From Platanthera guangdongensis (Eukaryota; Streptophyta; Magnoliopsida; Asparagales; Orchidaceae): a stretch of DNA of 64,000 nt. The notes beneath the pieces are model-generated. The model was given only the letters and a program-made list of their open reading frames with translations. It did no database searches and was not told where the DNA came from. Both the position numbers and the translations under genes were made by a program. Of this stretch, positions 1 through 10,206 are shown in pieces. The first letter of the stretch is position 1. Each line of letters starts with the position of its first letter. Where the stretch lies: positions 179,432,375 through 179,496,374 of the forward strand of contig CM077150.1 of the NCBI GenBank assembly GCA_039583875.1. The letters run 5' to 3'.

Positions 1-1
1 G

Positions 2-463
2 ACTAGCAGGCGTAAGCGATTCACTAGCTTAACCAGGAGGGTGCGAATACCAGATGGATCGGAGCTTCTATCATTTGCCAGGTGCAACAAGGAGGCAGAA
101 ATTGCAAGGAAGGTCTTCGAAGCGCTAGTGACGATTTTGAGAATGTCGGACTTCGATTTGATTTTGGGTATGACTTAGTTGCATTGGAACCATGCCCGCA
201 TCGATTGTCCGTTAAGGAGGATCACCTTACGGCATGGGGATACCAGCATCATCATAGAAGGTATTAGACCTATTTCCCGTACTTTATTATCATCGGTGCA
301 GGCTATCAAAGCCCATGAGCAGGGAGATGAGGTGTACATGATCTGTTTCGAGATGGTGGTCACAAATGCCTCCGTCACTGATATTCTAGTTGTTCAGGAT
401 TTCTCCCACGTATTCCCGGAGATATTTCCCGGATTACCACCGACTAGAGACATGGATTTCTGA
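2..463 (+). pseudogene. Ty3/Gypsy Pol fragment (protease end to RT linker)
   Basis: Frame 2 reads the end of a Gypsy aspartic protease (SDFDLILGM at about 146-172), a TAG stop at 176-178, then an HARIDCPLR segment. It continues into the protease-RT linker ending VVQDFSHVFPEIFPGLPPTRDMDF. This linker, with the pattern FPDVFPEELPGLPP, is typical of plant Gypsy polyproteins. The reading ends at a TGA at 461-463 and no RT follows, so the element is broken here and also runs off the left edge of the window. It is a remnant with no expected function. Confidence 0.8.
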
Positions 464-1180
464 TGGTTAAAACTAGTGGCGCCCCGCAGTGTTTATTTAT
501 ACAGTGCTTTATTTATTTTGGAAGGATGAGGCATGCGGATTTATTACATATAAAAAAGTTGAAACCGAGTTTTAACGAAAGAAGGCAAGTGCACCTATCG
601 CGTGCAGTACAGGATATTCCGGTGAGGAATATCGGGGTCGTATTGTTCTCGGGGACGGGTTCATTATTTCTACTCTTCCCCGAAGGGACTATTATTTTAC
701 CGAAGATAACTTGTTGGGTTATTATTGCGGTTATATATATAAACAAAAAATAAACATTCAAAAAGTCGATGAAGAAATAGCGCAATGGTACCGAATCAAA
801 TTTGAACTAAAATAACTTTTAATAAATAGAGATCCTAAATTTCAAATTAATTAAGACGGTGACTTGACCGTGGAGGTTCTATAAAAATGATCTCACCTAT
901 CTGTAGGACTATCGCTCACCTGAACATTAAGACTATTCGACCGGGCTCTCGTCCGACGAAGGATTCCTCTTAATGCTTGCATTACGCTAAGAACACTACT
1001 ATTTAATTTAGTTAGTATTTTTATTATTTTAAATAATCAAAATATGTTCATTTTGTTTTCATTTTAATTTAAAACATGTTCTTTTCTAATTTCAGGTTGA
1101 ACTGGGCTGCAAATAATAGTTTGGAGCGAACTGACAAGTTCATGAGTGAGTTTGTAGAAAAATATACAGAAAAGCCAAAT
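464..1180. other. Non-coding, no gene recognised
   Basis: AT-rich sequence with no recognisable protein. It may belong to the LTR suggested by the array and TATA box just downstream, but no TG...CA edge or target duplication could be fixed. Confidence 0.5.
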
Positions 1181-1634
1181 TGCATGCCCCAGTCATGGGC
1201 GTGTACTTGGGGCGTGACTACCAAGTCACACCTTGAACCCGTCATTCGATCCAGAAATTCATGTCATGGCAATTAAAATTACACGCCTAGGTCACACTCG
1301 TGACTTTCAAGGGTCATGCCCATGACCAATGGGCGTGACTTCTAGATCGTGCTTGTGACCCGCCTTCCGGTGACTCCAACTGCGCTCCAGAGATCACGCC
1401 CAAGACACGTCCGTGACCATCAAGGTCACGCCCATGTAAATCACGCGGATCAATCGTTACATGCCTAGCCCGCCAGAAGATAAAAAAGAGAAGACACGCC
1501 CGAGGTCACGGGCGTGACCCAAGGGCGTGACCACGATATAACGCCCCGAATTAAAACCAGATTGCGTCTGCTCCGCCTTCAGCATTCACAGCCCAGACAC
1601 GCCCCTGGTCACGGACGTGACGAGGGGCGTGTAA
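1181..1634. repeat. Palindrome array, GTCACG-GG-CGTGAC type
   Basis: About 450 bp crowded with GGGCGTGAC and its complement GTCACGCCC in both orientations. The best unit, near 1503-1518, is GGTCACG-GG-CGTGACC, a 7+2+7 inverted repeat. The array ends about 15 bp before a TATA box, the same position as arrays in the better-defined LTRs of this window. I infer an LTR U3 region. The architecture, two CACG/CGTG arms around two bases, matches the arrays in element E. Confidence 0.7.
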
Positions 1635-1649
1635 CTTGTACTTTTCAGC

Positions 1650-1656
1650 TATAAAA
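1650..1656 (+). promoter_or_regulatory. TATA box of a probable LTR promoter
   Basis: TATAAAA lies directly after the palindrome array. An AATAAA at 1774-1779 could serve as the poly(A) signal of a short R region. LTR borders were not found, so the assignment is inference. Confidence 0.45.
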
Positions 1657-1679
1657 TGGCAGCTCCTCTAGCGGGATCG

Positions 1680-2673
1680 AATTTTGGAGTCCAAGATGCA
1701 TTTTTGTACTAGTTCTAGTTGTTTCAAGTGTTTGTGTACTCTTTCATATAGTACTCGATCGAGATAACCTGAGAATAAAGTAATTTTGTTATGATCTAAA
1801 ATTGACTTTTTCAACAGCTGTTGAACGCTTAATATTTACGTTTGAGGCTATATAATCAATATATAGTTTTCATATTTGTTTTCATTCTTTAGTTAGCCGA
1901 GAGACTCGTAAGACGAATCGATCACTCATTGATAAAAAGAGTAAAACACAACCCTCGAAAGAGGACAACGTAACTCTTCTGGATTGGAATGAAATCCAAT
2001 AGCGGGATTCATAACCTAAAGCAAGTTTTATGCGATGCAATTTGAGAACGAATGTTCGAACGATACACAATCTTAGTTGAGCCTAAAACTTGAAAGAGGA
2101 GTGTTCATGTTTCAGGAATCTCCACAGTCAAAGCCACTTCAACATGAGAATTGAATTTCTATCTCATTTAGATATTTTCTTATTTCAATGTGATTCAAAA
2201 ATAAAGTGCTATCTTTTAATCATCGTTAAATCCAATAGCTTTCCTAGCCCTTTATTTTTGCAAACTCCCAACTTCAAACTTTTGCGGAAAAATAATAGTG
2301 ATTTTTCAAAGTGAGATTACTCAACTTCCTTGAGTCTAATATGATCTGCATTTATATTAATCATATACTATATTTGACAAGTTATACTTGTCGTTGTCGT
2401 TTATAGTCATGATTTTGCGCATCCAAGAGCATATTTGATCGTGCACATACATCTAATCGTGCACGTATACATCTGATCATGCACGTTAAAACGCACGACC
2501 ATACGCGACTAAAACACACGATCTGTCTGGAAATTCTCCGAAAAGCATCCGAACATCCCCAAAAAGAACGGAACATCCTTAGGCTCTTACGAACCTTAAC
2601 CATCCTTTCTCAATAAGAGATTTTTGGGGTGCTACAAACCTAACACCTCCTTCCTCTCGCTTAAGTTCAACCA
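1680..2673. other. Non-coding spacer
   Basis: No gene recognised. 2430-2510 has several GTGCACG-like words separated by ATACATCTGATC-like spacers, a weak short repeat. Confidence 0.4.
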
Positions 2674-2698
2674 CCCCCCCCCCCCCCCCCCCCCCCCC
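2674..2698. repeat. Poly-C tract (25 C)
   Basis: An uninterrupted run of 25 C. It lies about 300 bp upstream of the HSP20-like pseudogene start, in what may be its 5' leader. Confidence 0.9.
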
Positions 2699-2996
2699 GC
2701 TGGAACCGCCTGCCTCTTTCCCCATTCATACCGTTGGAGCCTCCCAACTCCTTCATCCGCTGAAGCCGCCCACCTCCTTCCTCCCGGTAAAACAAAGACA
2801 AGCCCAGGCAATGTTGTCTTTTATAATGTAAATTGGGTGATGACTTTATGGAGTGGAATTATGAGATTTTTCTGTGGGATGCTATCCTTGATTGCAGTGG
2901 AGTTTGGAATCCCCCAACCGAATAGGGCTCAGGAGAAGAAGTTGAAATCCTCAGCCAGAACAACCCGTCACAGAGGAGGAAGAGAGTGAAATCCAT

Positions 2997-3537
2997 ATGG
3001 ATGAGTCCCTGCTCACCACGCTGTCAATGGAGAACCATCATCCATCCACTCTTCTCTTGATGGATCCCATCAAAAACCAATCTCTTCCTTCGTCTCAATC
3101 TTCCCACGATGAATCGAATTAGGACAAAATCGTTCAGCGCCAGCAACTCCTTGGACCTCAGGATAGCAACTTCCCCTTTTCACGGACCGCGCTCCTCTAC
3201 AGCAGATTTGGAACAGCGATCACTGTGAGATGCTCGACGTCAACCTCGGAACCCAAATATTTGAGGTCGCGGCTACCATCATCCTCATTAAATTTGCATC
3301 TCGGAAATACGACAAGCGCAGAGATGGCAAACAGGGGGCCTGGTTCAACTTCTACTTCAAACGGGTTCTCTCCAGAAATAAACTTCCCCCTCTCTCCGAG
3401 CGCTCTCCTCCGCACATACAAATTAACAGTTGGAGTCAACATCATCATAAGAAAAAATTGATGTGCCCCGTAATAAAAGGGTGTGGCAAGCCAAATATCA
3501 AGTTGCTGATAACATTTCAAGCTACAGTTAACATTTA
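2997..3537 (+). pseudogene. HSP20-like plant gene, first-exon pseudogene fragment
   Basis: ATG at 2997 opens MDESLLTTLSMENHHPSTLL, then a serine-rich stretch to a TAG at 3120-3122. After the stop the frame goes on (QRQQLLGPQDSNFP) and shifts by one base near 3170. It then continues as IWNSDHCEMLDVNLGTQIFE and QGAWFNFYFKRVL. The order of these blocks agrees with my memory of the N-terminal exon of Arabidopsis At1g20870-type HSP20-like proteins, which have a MENHHPSTLL start, an LDV-LG motif and a GAWFFF-YFKPVL block. The stop, frameshift and missing downstream exons mark it as broken. The family name rests on recall and was not searched. Confidence 0.5.
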
Positions 3538-3540
3538 GGA

Positions 3541-4120
3541 TTGTAATTAGCGATATTAATATTTTTAAAATTGTAAGTTCTTGAAAAATTTGTGTCATTA
3601 ATATTTTTAGAATAGAAACAAAATTGCGGATAACGGAAATGTTGCGGATGAAAACCTGAAGGATGAGAGTAAAAGCATGCACAGAATTTTTCAAGAACTT
3701 AAAATACTAAAAAAAACACCAATGATTGTGTACACCTCGGCTTTCGATTCAAGAACAAATCTACTATACTTTTATAGACCAAAAAGTAATAAATCTAAGT
3801 GGAACTACAAGAATTTCCTCCTTTTCCCACTTGTATCTCCATGAGAAGTAAAAAACTGTTCCAATAATAACAACTATAACTGTAGCCTGCATGACACCAA
3901 GTGGTGAACCCAATATCAAAGATACATATTAAATCACATTTTTTTACAACAAAATGTCAAATGCCCACTGAAGATAAACATTTGTGAAGAAAAGAAAACA
4001 CCTTATGATGGAACAAGGGTTCTATAAGCCTTTCATTCAATTCCTTTCAGAAATTTGGAGAGAAAAAAAGAACCATTTTTTGTACAGCAAGACATGATTA
4101 GCCACCGAGCTACAGGTTGT
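3541..4120. other. Non-coding; 3' flank of the L18a-like gene
   Basis: AT-rich. Read on the minus strand it follows the stop codon of the L18a-like gene and would include its 3' UTR. No clear poly(A) signal was chosen. Confidence 0.4.
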
Positions 4121-4174
4121 CTATAGAAGAATAGCGAGAATGGCGATGACTGCTCCGCCGCTGCATATCAATGC
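4121..4174 (-). CDS. L18a-like membrane protein, last exon
   Basis: On the minus strand a TTTTGTTCTAG acceptor is followed in phase 0 by ALICSGGAVIAILAILL and a TAG stop (4121-4123). This is a short hydrophobic C-terminus with one membrane segment. Phase and content fit the exon at 37326-37443, which ends in LAASAIA at a codon boundary before GTTAGT. The joined segment AASAIA-ALIC is what I expect for the plant 60S ribosomal L18a-like family. That family is annotated by name similarity and consists of small membrane proteins, not ribosomal subunits. Linking this exon across 33 kb is inference. Confidence 0.6.
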   Translation of the reverse strand, partial: ALICSGGAVIAILAILL

Positions 4175-4553
4175 CTAGAACAAAATACAATAAATCCACG
4201 AACTGTTCCTCAAGGAATCAAATGGACATAGAACCATATTTTTGTTTGTCTAAAAGTGTGAATTAAAGTGTGTACTTTAGACCTGATTCGAGCAGCCCCT
4301 TCATTCTAAAAATAATTTATAGATTCCTTTCAGACTTAATATATATGGTTATTTACCGGGAGATTGTTGGGTCAATTGCTCATAATGTCCCAGATTTGAA
4401 GAAGTCAATCATGCAAATAATATACATAAAGTTGTATTTGATGTGTGTTTAAGTTCATGCATACAGGTTGTCCTTGAAACATTGATAGGCCAGGAATTCC
4501 AAGTGATTGGACAAGTGGACACGAAGATAGATGCAGGACAGTCAGAAATTTGC

Positions 4554-5060
4554 CTAAGTTCACAGGTGTTGAGTGAAACTTACTCAACGCCAGATGCAGG
4601 AATTCGATTAAGTCCACGGGCATTGAGTGAAGTCAACTCACTCAACGCCAGATGCAAGGGAAGATGTTGGATAGGCTGGAAATCGCTTAAGTCCACAGGA
4701 GTTGAGTAAAGTCTACTCACTTAACGTCAGGTAAGTAAAAGCGTTGAGTATAGCTTGGTTAGTCTATGCTCAATTATTGGCTAGAAAGAAATGTGGCTAA
4801 ATCCACAGGCGTTGAATGTAGTCTACTCACTCAACGTCATACAGCAAAAAGTTGTGAGACAGGCTGAGTCAGTCAAAGCCTAATGAGAAACTGGATGAAA
4901 TGTGTCTAAGTCCACAGACGTTGAGTGAAGTCTAGTCAATCAACGGCATAACATCAAAATCGTTGAGTATTACTCAGTCAGTCAAAGACACAGAAAATCT
5001 ATATAAATATTTGACTAAGTATACGGGAGTTGAATGTAGTTTACTCACTCAACGACATGT
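4554..5060. repeat. Palindrome array, TTGAGTGA/TCACTCAA type
   Basis: About six inverted-repeat units of the form GTTGAGTGAA...ACTCACTCAACG, spaced roughly 70-110 bp, each preceded by a CTAAGTCCACAGG-like lead. One clear unit has TTGAGTGA at 4623-4630 and TCACTCAA at 4638-4645. The units surround the TATA box. Confidence 0.85.
5000..5008 (+). promoter_or_regulatory. TATA box of LTR A
   Basis: TATATAAAT inside LTR A. One more palindrome unit lies downstream at about 5028-5056. Confidence 0.6.
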
Positions 5061-5227
5061 GATAAAAAACGTTGAGTGTAGCTTACCCTCCGGTCCAGCA
5101 GAGGAAGAAATTTTTCCTGGTGCTGTGAAGAAAGATAGAGCTGAGATAACTCAGCCCTAGTTAACACAGAGAAATTTCTCTGTGTCAAATTAACTAAACT
5201 ACTGCTTTTCTGTATGATACTTTTGGA

Positions 5228-5605
5228 TCTGAGCTGTATGACATTTGGCCTGAGGTAGGGCAAATTTGCCTGAGCTGTAGTAGAGTTATATTCTCTAAGT
5301 GTAGGATCCAGTTTGGATCTGAGATAGGTGATCATTTGATCACTGAGCTGTAGGGCTTTTCAGCCTGAGGTAGGTGAGTCATTCTCACTGAGTTGTAGGG
5401 CATTTGTGTCTGAGCTGTAGGATACTTTGGATCTGAGTTAGGGCCTTTTGTGTCTGAGCTGTAGGAGAGTCATTCTCTCTAAGGTAGTATCCTTTGTGGA
5501 TCTAAAGTAGGGCTGTCCTCACAGCCTGAGTTGTAGGGCCTTTGTCCTTAGGTAGGTGATCTGCTGATCACTGAGTTGTAGGGCACTTGTGTCTGAGCTG
5601 TAATT
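5228..5605. repeat. CTGAGCTGTAGG direct-repeat array (R-U5)
   Basis: More than ten imperfect copies of CTGAG(C/T)TGTAGG or CTGAGGTAGG, separated by 8-20 bp with a TTTGTGTCTGAG-like link. The array is downstream of the TATA box and so probably transcribed. The same words occur in LTR D (14065-14280, opposite strand). Confidence 0.8.
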
Positions 5606-5928
5606 CTTGGAGGAGACTGAGAGATCCTGAGAGATCTGAAGTGTAAGCTTTCTGAGTTGAGTTTTGGAGAATTGGCTTGTCTAACTGAAAGTTAAAAAGG
5701 TGAGAGCAGAGTGGATGTACTCATAATCTGAGGAAGCACTATAATTTCTGTGTGTGCTTACCTATGTTGTTTTCCTTTTGCAGGTTCTTGAAAGCTAATA
5801 ATGGTCAACACACAAAGTAATTAAAGAAAAAACTAAAAGAAAGTCACAAGACATCAATAAACTTATTCACCACCCCCCCCCCCCTTCCATCTAGGTTGCA
5901 AGCTACCTTGAAAACAAAGACTTTCAAG

Positions 5929-5939
5929 TAGTATCAGAG
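5929..5939 (+). promoter_or_regulatory. Primer-binding site of element A
   Basis: TAGTATCAGAG two bases after the LTR end. It is a one-base variant of TGGTATCAGAG, complementary to the 3' end of initiator tRNA-Met. Confidence 0.75.
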
Positions 5940-6004
5940 GGAGGTTGCTCAAAAAATATTTAACAGTATGAGTGATCTCCAAGGGTAGATACAGATCTAA
6001 ACTT

Positions 6005-6538
6005 ATGGGTTCCAGAGAGAACCATAAGGAGCTTGGTTTCATGAAACTCCCCATCTGCAGGAAGAAGTATTTTGGAATCTAGAAAGAGAGAGTAAGGCTG
6101 TTCATGTAAGCCTCTGACCCTAGAATCTTTGTGACTGTCAGAGAGGGACCTTTCATCCCTATGAAGGTCGCAGTTCTTGATGTCAATGTCCAGACTCCAA
6201 AGACTTATTCAGAAATGACCAAGGATGAGGTCATGTTGGCTGCATTGGACAAGAGAGCCCAAAACATAATAGTCAGTGTTATTGATGATTATACCTTTCA
6301 GAACTTGGTCCACTTTCAGACCTCCAAAGAGATGTGGGACACCCTAGTGATCTACATGGAGAGTACTGAAAAGGTAAGAGATGATAGAAAGTTCATGCTC
6401 AATCAAGAGTACGAGGCTTTCAGGCAATCCCTGAAAGAGAACATAGCTACTTGCTATGAAAGATTTTTCAGGATCATTAATGAACTGAGTACCTATGGGA
6501 GGGTCTTTAGTCATTATGAAATAAATGACAAGTTCCTA
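6005..6538 (+). pseudogene. Element A gag, truncated
   Basis: ATG at 6005 (MGSRENHKELGFMK) opens a Copia Gag of the UBN2 type, closely similar to D's gag start (MGSGENHKELGSMK). Two in-frame stops precede the open stretch from 6131. That stretch has the conserved KRAQNIIVS, SKEMWDTL and RFFRIINEL blocks and ends EINDKFL near 6536. There the reading leaves Gag and enters the reverse strand of D's env-like gene. The zinc knuckle and all of Pol are missing. Confidence 0.8.
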
Positions 6539-8132
6539 TGGGAGGATCTTTATTGTTCTCATCCACATATTTTTCAAGAGCAACTCTTTGCTCATCCAAT
6601 TTCAATTGCAGTTTCACTAAAAGTGAACTGAAGTCTACTACAGGAGCTGGTATTTGTGGGGCAGTATTCAAGGCTTTCTTATAGCCTGAGCTCCTCTTTC
6701 TAAGCTCCACAAGTTTCGTTTTTTTTTTCCTGGAGGCTTCTTCATCTTCAGAGGAATCAGATGAACTGGCTATATCCACTATTTCTTTTGAACTAGAGGC
6801 AATGATTGGCATCTCCCTCTCAGTTCTTGGCATCTCCCACTCAGTTCTTGCTTCTTGTAAGTCAGGAAATAATTCTGCTAGTGTTACCTCTTGTTGCATC
6901 TGAACTGAAGGAATAACTTTCTCATTCCCAACAGATGGATCCCCCTGGAATTCAAAGTTTTCTTCCATAGTTATTTCATTCACATGAACTTTGTCTTGGT
7001 TATGTTGATCAATAACAATCATGAACACGTCCTGTGCATCACTCACAGTGCCTTTGGCAGCTTGAGTTATGTCTTGTACTACCTCCATTATAGATAGATT
7101 GGTTGTTTCACTGTCCAATTCAGCTGTTTGGACATTTGGATTTTGCTCATTAGCTCCCCCTGAAGTTGATAGCACTTGTTGATCTGGAACTCGAAGAGGC
7201 TCCTCCTGGAACTGATCCACAGAGATGTGGCTTGCAGGAATGTGCTCCCCCTGCAACTGATCATCAGTGTCAGTTTCTAGAGTAGGAGATTTTCTAGTGC
7301 TTTCTGGTCCATCTTCATCTGGGCTGAAGACAACTTCCTCCTCTGAATCACTGAAAGATTCAGCTGTCTTGGTTGGAGTTTTCTTCTTCTGAACCGTTTT
7401 CATGTGTTTCTGAGGTGTAGAGACATCCTTGGTCAACACTTTATCCCACTTGGACAGTATTCTTAAGTCCATTCACCTCATATGATTTATCTTAGTACCA
7501 GACTTCGGGCTTAGTGTTTCTGGAATACAAGTAGCCAGATAGAGGCTAAGTAGTCTACCCAGATTGGGCTTCTTAATCCCTTCATTAATTTTCTCAAACA
7601 TAACTGCAGCTCAGTCAGTCTTTACTTTGAATATAATCCTGGTCATGAGACTGAACATGTAGGATGAGATCCTATCATGTCCTCCAGGTTTACACAAAAT
7701 TACCTTTCCCAAAATTTCGGAGAGGAATTTCCCTTGGGAGTTCATTCTCTTCCGAATTATTGTTGCTCTAATCTTGGTGGATGGAGATAAGCCACACCAG
7801 GTTAGTGCACTAGCTGTCATCGAAGAATCTAGTTCATCTTCTTCGTTGATTTTGGGAAGATGAAGGATTTTCCTTAGACGTTTGATTGTGACTTTGAGCT
7901 TTCGACCCTGAACTGTGGATTTGATTTTGGTGCCAGTTGAATATAGAGAAGCATTCGAGTAGAACTCAAGAACTTCTTGCTTCCATATTCTGGTTGGTTC
8001 AGACACCATATATTCTAATCCAGCCATTGTGATTAAATGAATTACCTCCTTGATGTCCTGATTTGCATCATCAAAAGCTTGTCGAACCAGCTCATAACCT
8101 TCGTTGATGTTCTCTTCCATCTTCGGCGCCAT
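6507..8132 (-). pseudogene. Element D env-like (post-pol) protein
   Basis: Starts MAPKMEENINEGYELVRQ at 8132. It is one reading frame with two in-frame TGA stops (about 7611 and 7473). The N-terminal ~170 residues contain VLEFYSNA, a RKLKVTIKRLRKILHLP block and SLMTRIIFK, resembling the putative plant transposon protein domain often seen in extra ORFs of plant retroelements. The rest is acidic, rich in S, E, T and Q, with DSSEDEEASRKKK near the end and a helical tail. The last residues lie beyond the A/D junction, so the true C-terminus is lost. No signal peptide or clear membrane segment is seen. The role of these ORFs is not known. Confidence 0.7.
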
Positions 8133-8236
8133 TGTTTTTCGTTCTGTATCGCACTGTCGACAGGATTTTGTTTTTTCTATTTATAGGATTCTAGAGGAAG
8201 GAAGTTCAAACGATACGCCTAAACTTAGAATCTTAT

Positions 8237-8487
8237 GTGTCGACACTTGGTTGTTTGTGTCGACGCAGACTATCTAGGTTGCGACGGAGAATCTAAAGTC
8301 TCGACAGCGCTGTGTCGACACAAAGTTTTATTTTGTCGACACAACTAGTTGATAGTGTCGACACACGTCTTGTAGTGTCGACACAGTTTATTACACAAAG
8401 TTATATAGCTGTGTCGACATAGAGTTTTCTGGTGTCGACATAACTAGTTGATAGTGTCGATACACGCCTTGCAGTGTCGACACAGTT
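8237..8487. repeat. TGTCGACACA palindrome array between pol and env (element D)
   Basis: About ten copies or near-copies of TGTCGACAC, arranged as two ~100-bp tandem blocks that each include an ACTAGTTGATAGTG segment. The word is the same as in D's own LTR (14762-15096). The block lies between the RNase H end and the env-like start. Confidence 0.9.
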
Positions 8488-8574
8488 TAACTTAGCCGAA
8501 ATTTTACAAATTTTCTAGAAACATAGAAATTCTACCTACCTTTTGATTTTCTAAGTCTATCAGATTATTCCAGG

Positions 8575-10206
8575 TTCAACATACCTAATTCAATTTTAAA
8601 GTAATTGAATTTAGTTTCATCCAGTTGTTAGGTGAATATGTCAGCAATTTGATTATCAGTGTTGATAAATTCTAAACTTATGTCTTCTTTTTCAACATGA
8701 TCTCTAATGAAATGAAACTTGATTTTTATGTGCTTAGTTCTGCTATGTGAAACAGTATTTCTAACAATAGATATGGCACTAGTAGAATCACAATATGATG
8801 GAGTTCTACTTACCTTGATGTCATAGTCTTCAAGTTAATGTTATATCCATAACAGCTAAGCGCAGCAACTGCCTGCAGCTACATATTTTGACTCAGCAGT
8901 GGATATAGTCACACTTGTCTGCTTTTTGCTGCTACATGACACCAATCTTCCACCTAGGAACTGACATGTGCTAGTGTTGCTTTTCCTATCTTCTTTGCAT
9001 CCTGCAAAGTCTGCATCTGAATAATCTGTTAGCAGAAAATCTCTATTCTTAGGGTACCAAAGGCCAAGATTTGGTGTGTCCTTAAAATATCTCAAAATCC
9101 TTTTGACAGCAGAATAATGAGATTCTTTTGGGCAAGCTTGATACCTAGCACAGACACATGTAGTATACATGATGTCTGATCTGCTAGAGTTAAGTAAAGA
9201 AGGGAACCAATTATCCCTCTATACAAATACTCATCTACAGGTTTTTCTGCATCATCTTTGCCTATATGCATACTTGACCCCATTGACGTTCTCATGATGG
9301 AGGATGACTTCATGTCATATTTCTTAATTAACTCATTGGTGAACTTAGACTGGGATATAGACAAGTCATCATCAGTCTGTCTAACTTGAAGTCCCAAGAA
9401 GAATTTCAGCTCACCCATGCTGCTCATCTCAAACTTCTCTTGCATAAGTTTGGCAAACTTTCTACAAACGTTGTTTTCAGTTGATCCAAAGATAATGTCA
9501 TCAACATATATCTGGACTAAGATGATCTTGCCTTTTGATTCTCTTAGGAATAAAGTTTTGTCTATTTTCCCTCTTGAGAATTTGTCCTCAATGAGCAAGG
9601 TAGACAGTGTTTCATACCAAGCCCTAGGGGTTTGTTTCAATCTATATAGAACTTTCTTAAACCTATAAACATAGTTAGAATAAAGAGGATCTACAAAACC
9701 TGAAGGTTGTTCAACATAAACTTTCTCTTTTAAGTCATCATTCAAAAATGTTGACTTTACATCCATCTGGAATACCTTGAACCCTTGGTAAGCTGCATAG
9801 GCAAGGAACAACCTTATTGGTTCCAACCTTGTCACTGAGGTAAATGTCTGGTCAAAGTCTATCTCTTCTTCCTGCCTGTAGCCTTTTGACACCAGTCTGG
9901 CTTTGTTCTTGACTATAATGTCATTTTCATCTAACTTGTTTTTGTAAATCCACTTAGTCCCTATGACATTGTGATTCTTTGGTTTAGGAACCAACTTTCA
10001 GACGTTACATTTTCTGAATTGATTCAGCTCTTTCTGCATGGCATCAATCTAATTTGGGTCTTGTATGGCCTCTTCAAATTTCTTGGGTTTCATCTGGTAC
10101 AGGAAGCTTGAGCATAGAACTGTGTTCAAGCTCTTGCTTCTGGTCAAAACACCATGTCTTGGATCACCAATGATTTGGTGTGCTGGATGATCTCTTAGAT
10201 GTCTAA
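8575..10206 (-). pseudogene. Element D reverse transcriptase and RNase H
   Basis: Copia RT with [35 protein letters not shown] and [12 protein letters not shown], and the catalytic [10 protein letters not shown] near 9510. RNase H follows: DADFAGC, a CQFLGGRLVSCSSKKQTS block, and after a stop TKHIKIKFHFIRDH and ADIFT near 8600. At least one frameshift lies near 9100-9170 and stops lie after 8856. Next upstream on the coding strand is the integrase; downstream comes the palindrome spacer. Confidence 0.85.

Larger units (their letters stand above)
4365..5926 (+). mobile_element. Element A 5' LTR (Sirevirus-type Copia)
   Basis: Starts TGTTGGGTCAATTG and ends CTTTCA, followed by two bases and a primer-binding site. 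Its start aligns by eye with the LTR of element D (CAGATTTGAAGAAGTC here, CTGATTTGGAGAAGCC in D). It contains a palindrome array, a TATA box, a direct-repeat array and a C-tract near the 3' end. The sequence just upstream (ACCGGGAGAT) resembles the polypurine tract seen before B's 3' LTR, so this LTR could also have been a 3' LTR in a tandem arrangement. No target duplication was found. Confidence 0.75.

Noticed and set aside
3197..3694. 165-codon minus-strand open frame opposite the HSP20-like fragment
   Set aside because: Half of it is AT-rich low-complexity sequence and the rest is the antisense of the recognised plus-strand blocks.
3780..3886. Minus-strand reading ATVIVVIIGTVFYFSWRYKW after a CATGCAG acceptor, as an exon
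   Set aside because: It lies beyond the stop of the L18a-like last exon and has no supporting partner exon; a hydrophobic reading of AT-rich DNA is easily fortuitous.
4365..4365. Element A LTR as the missing 5' LTR of element C
   Set aside because: Only the TGTTGG start is shared; the rest of LTR A matches LTR D, not LTR C.
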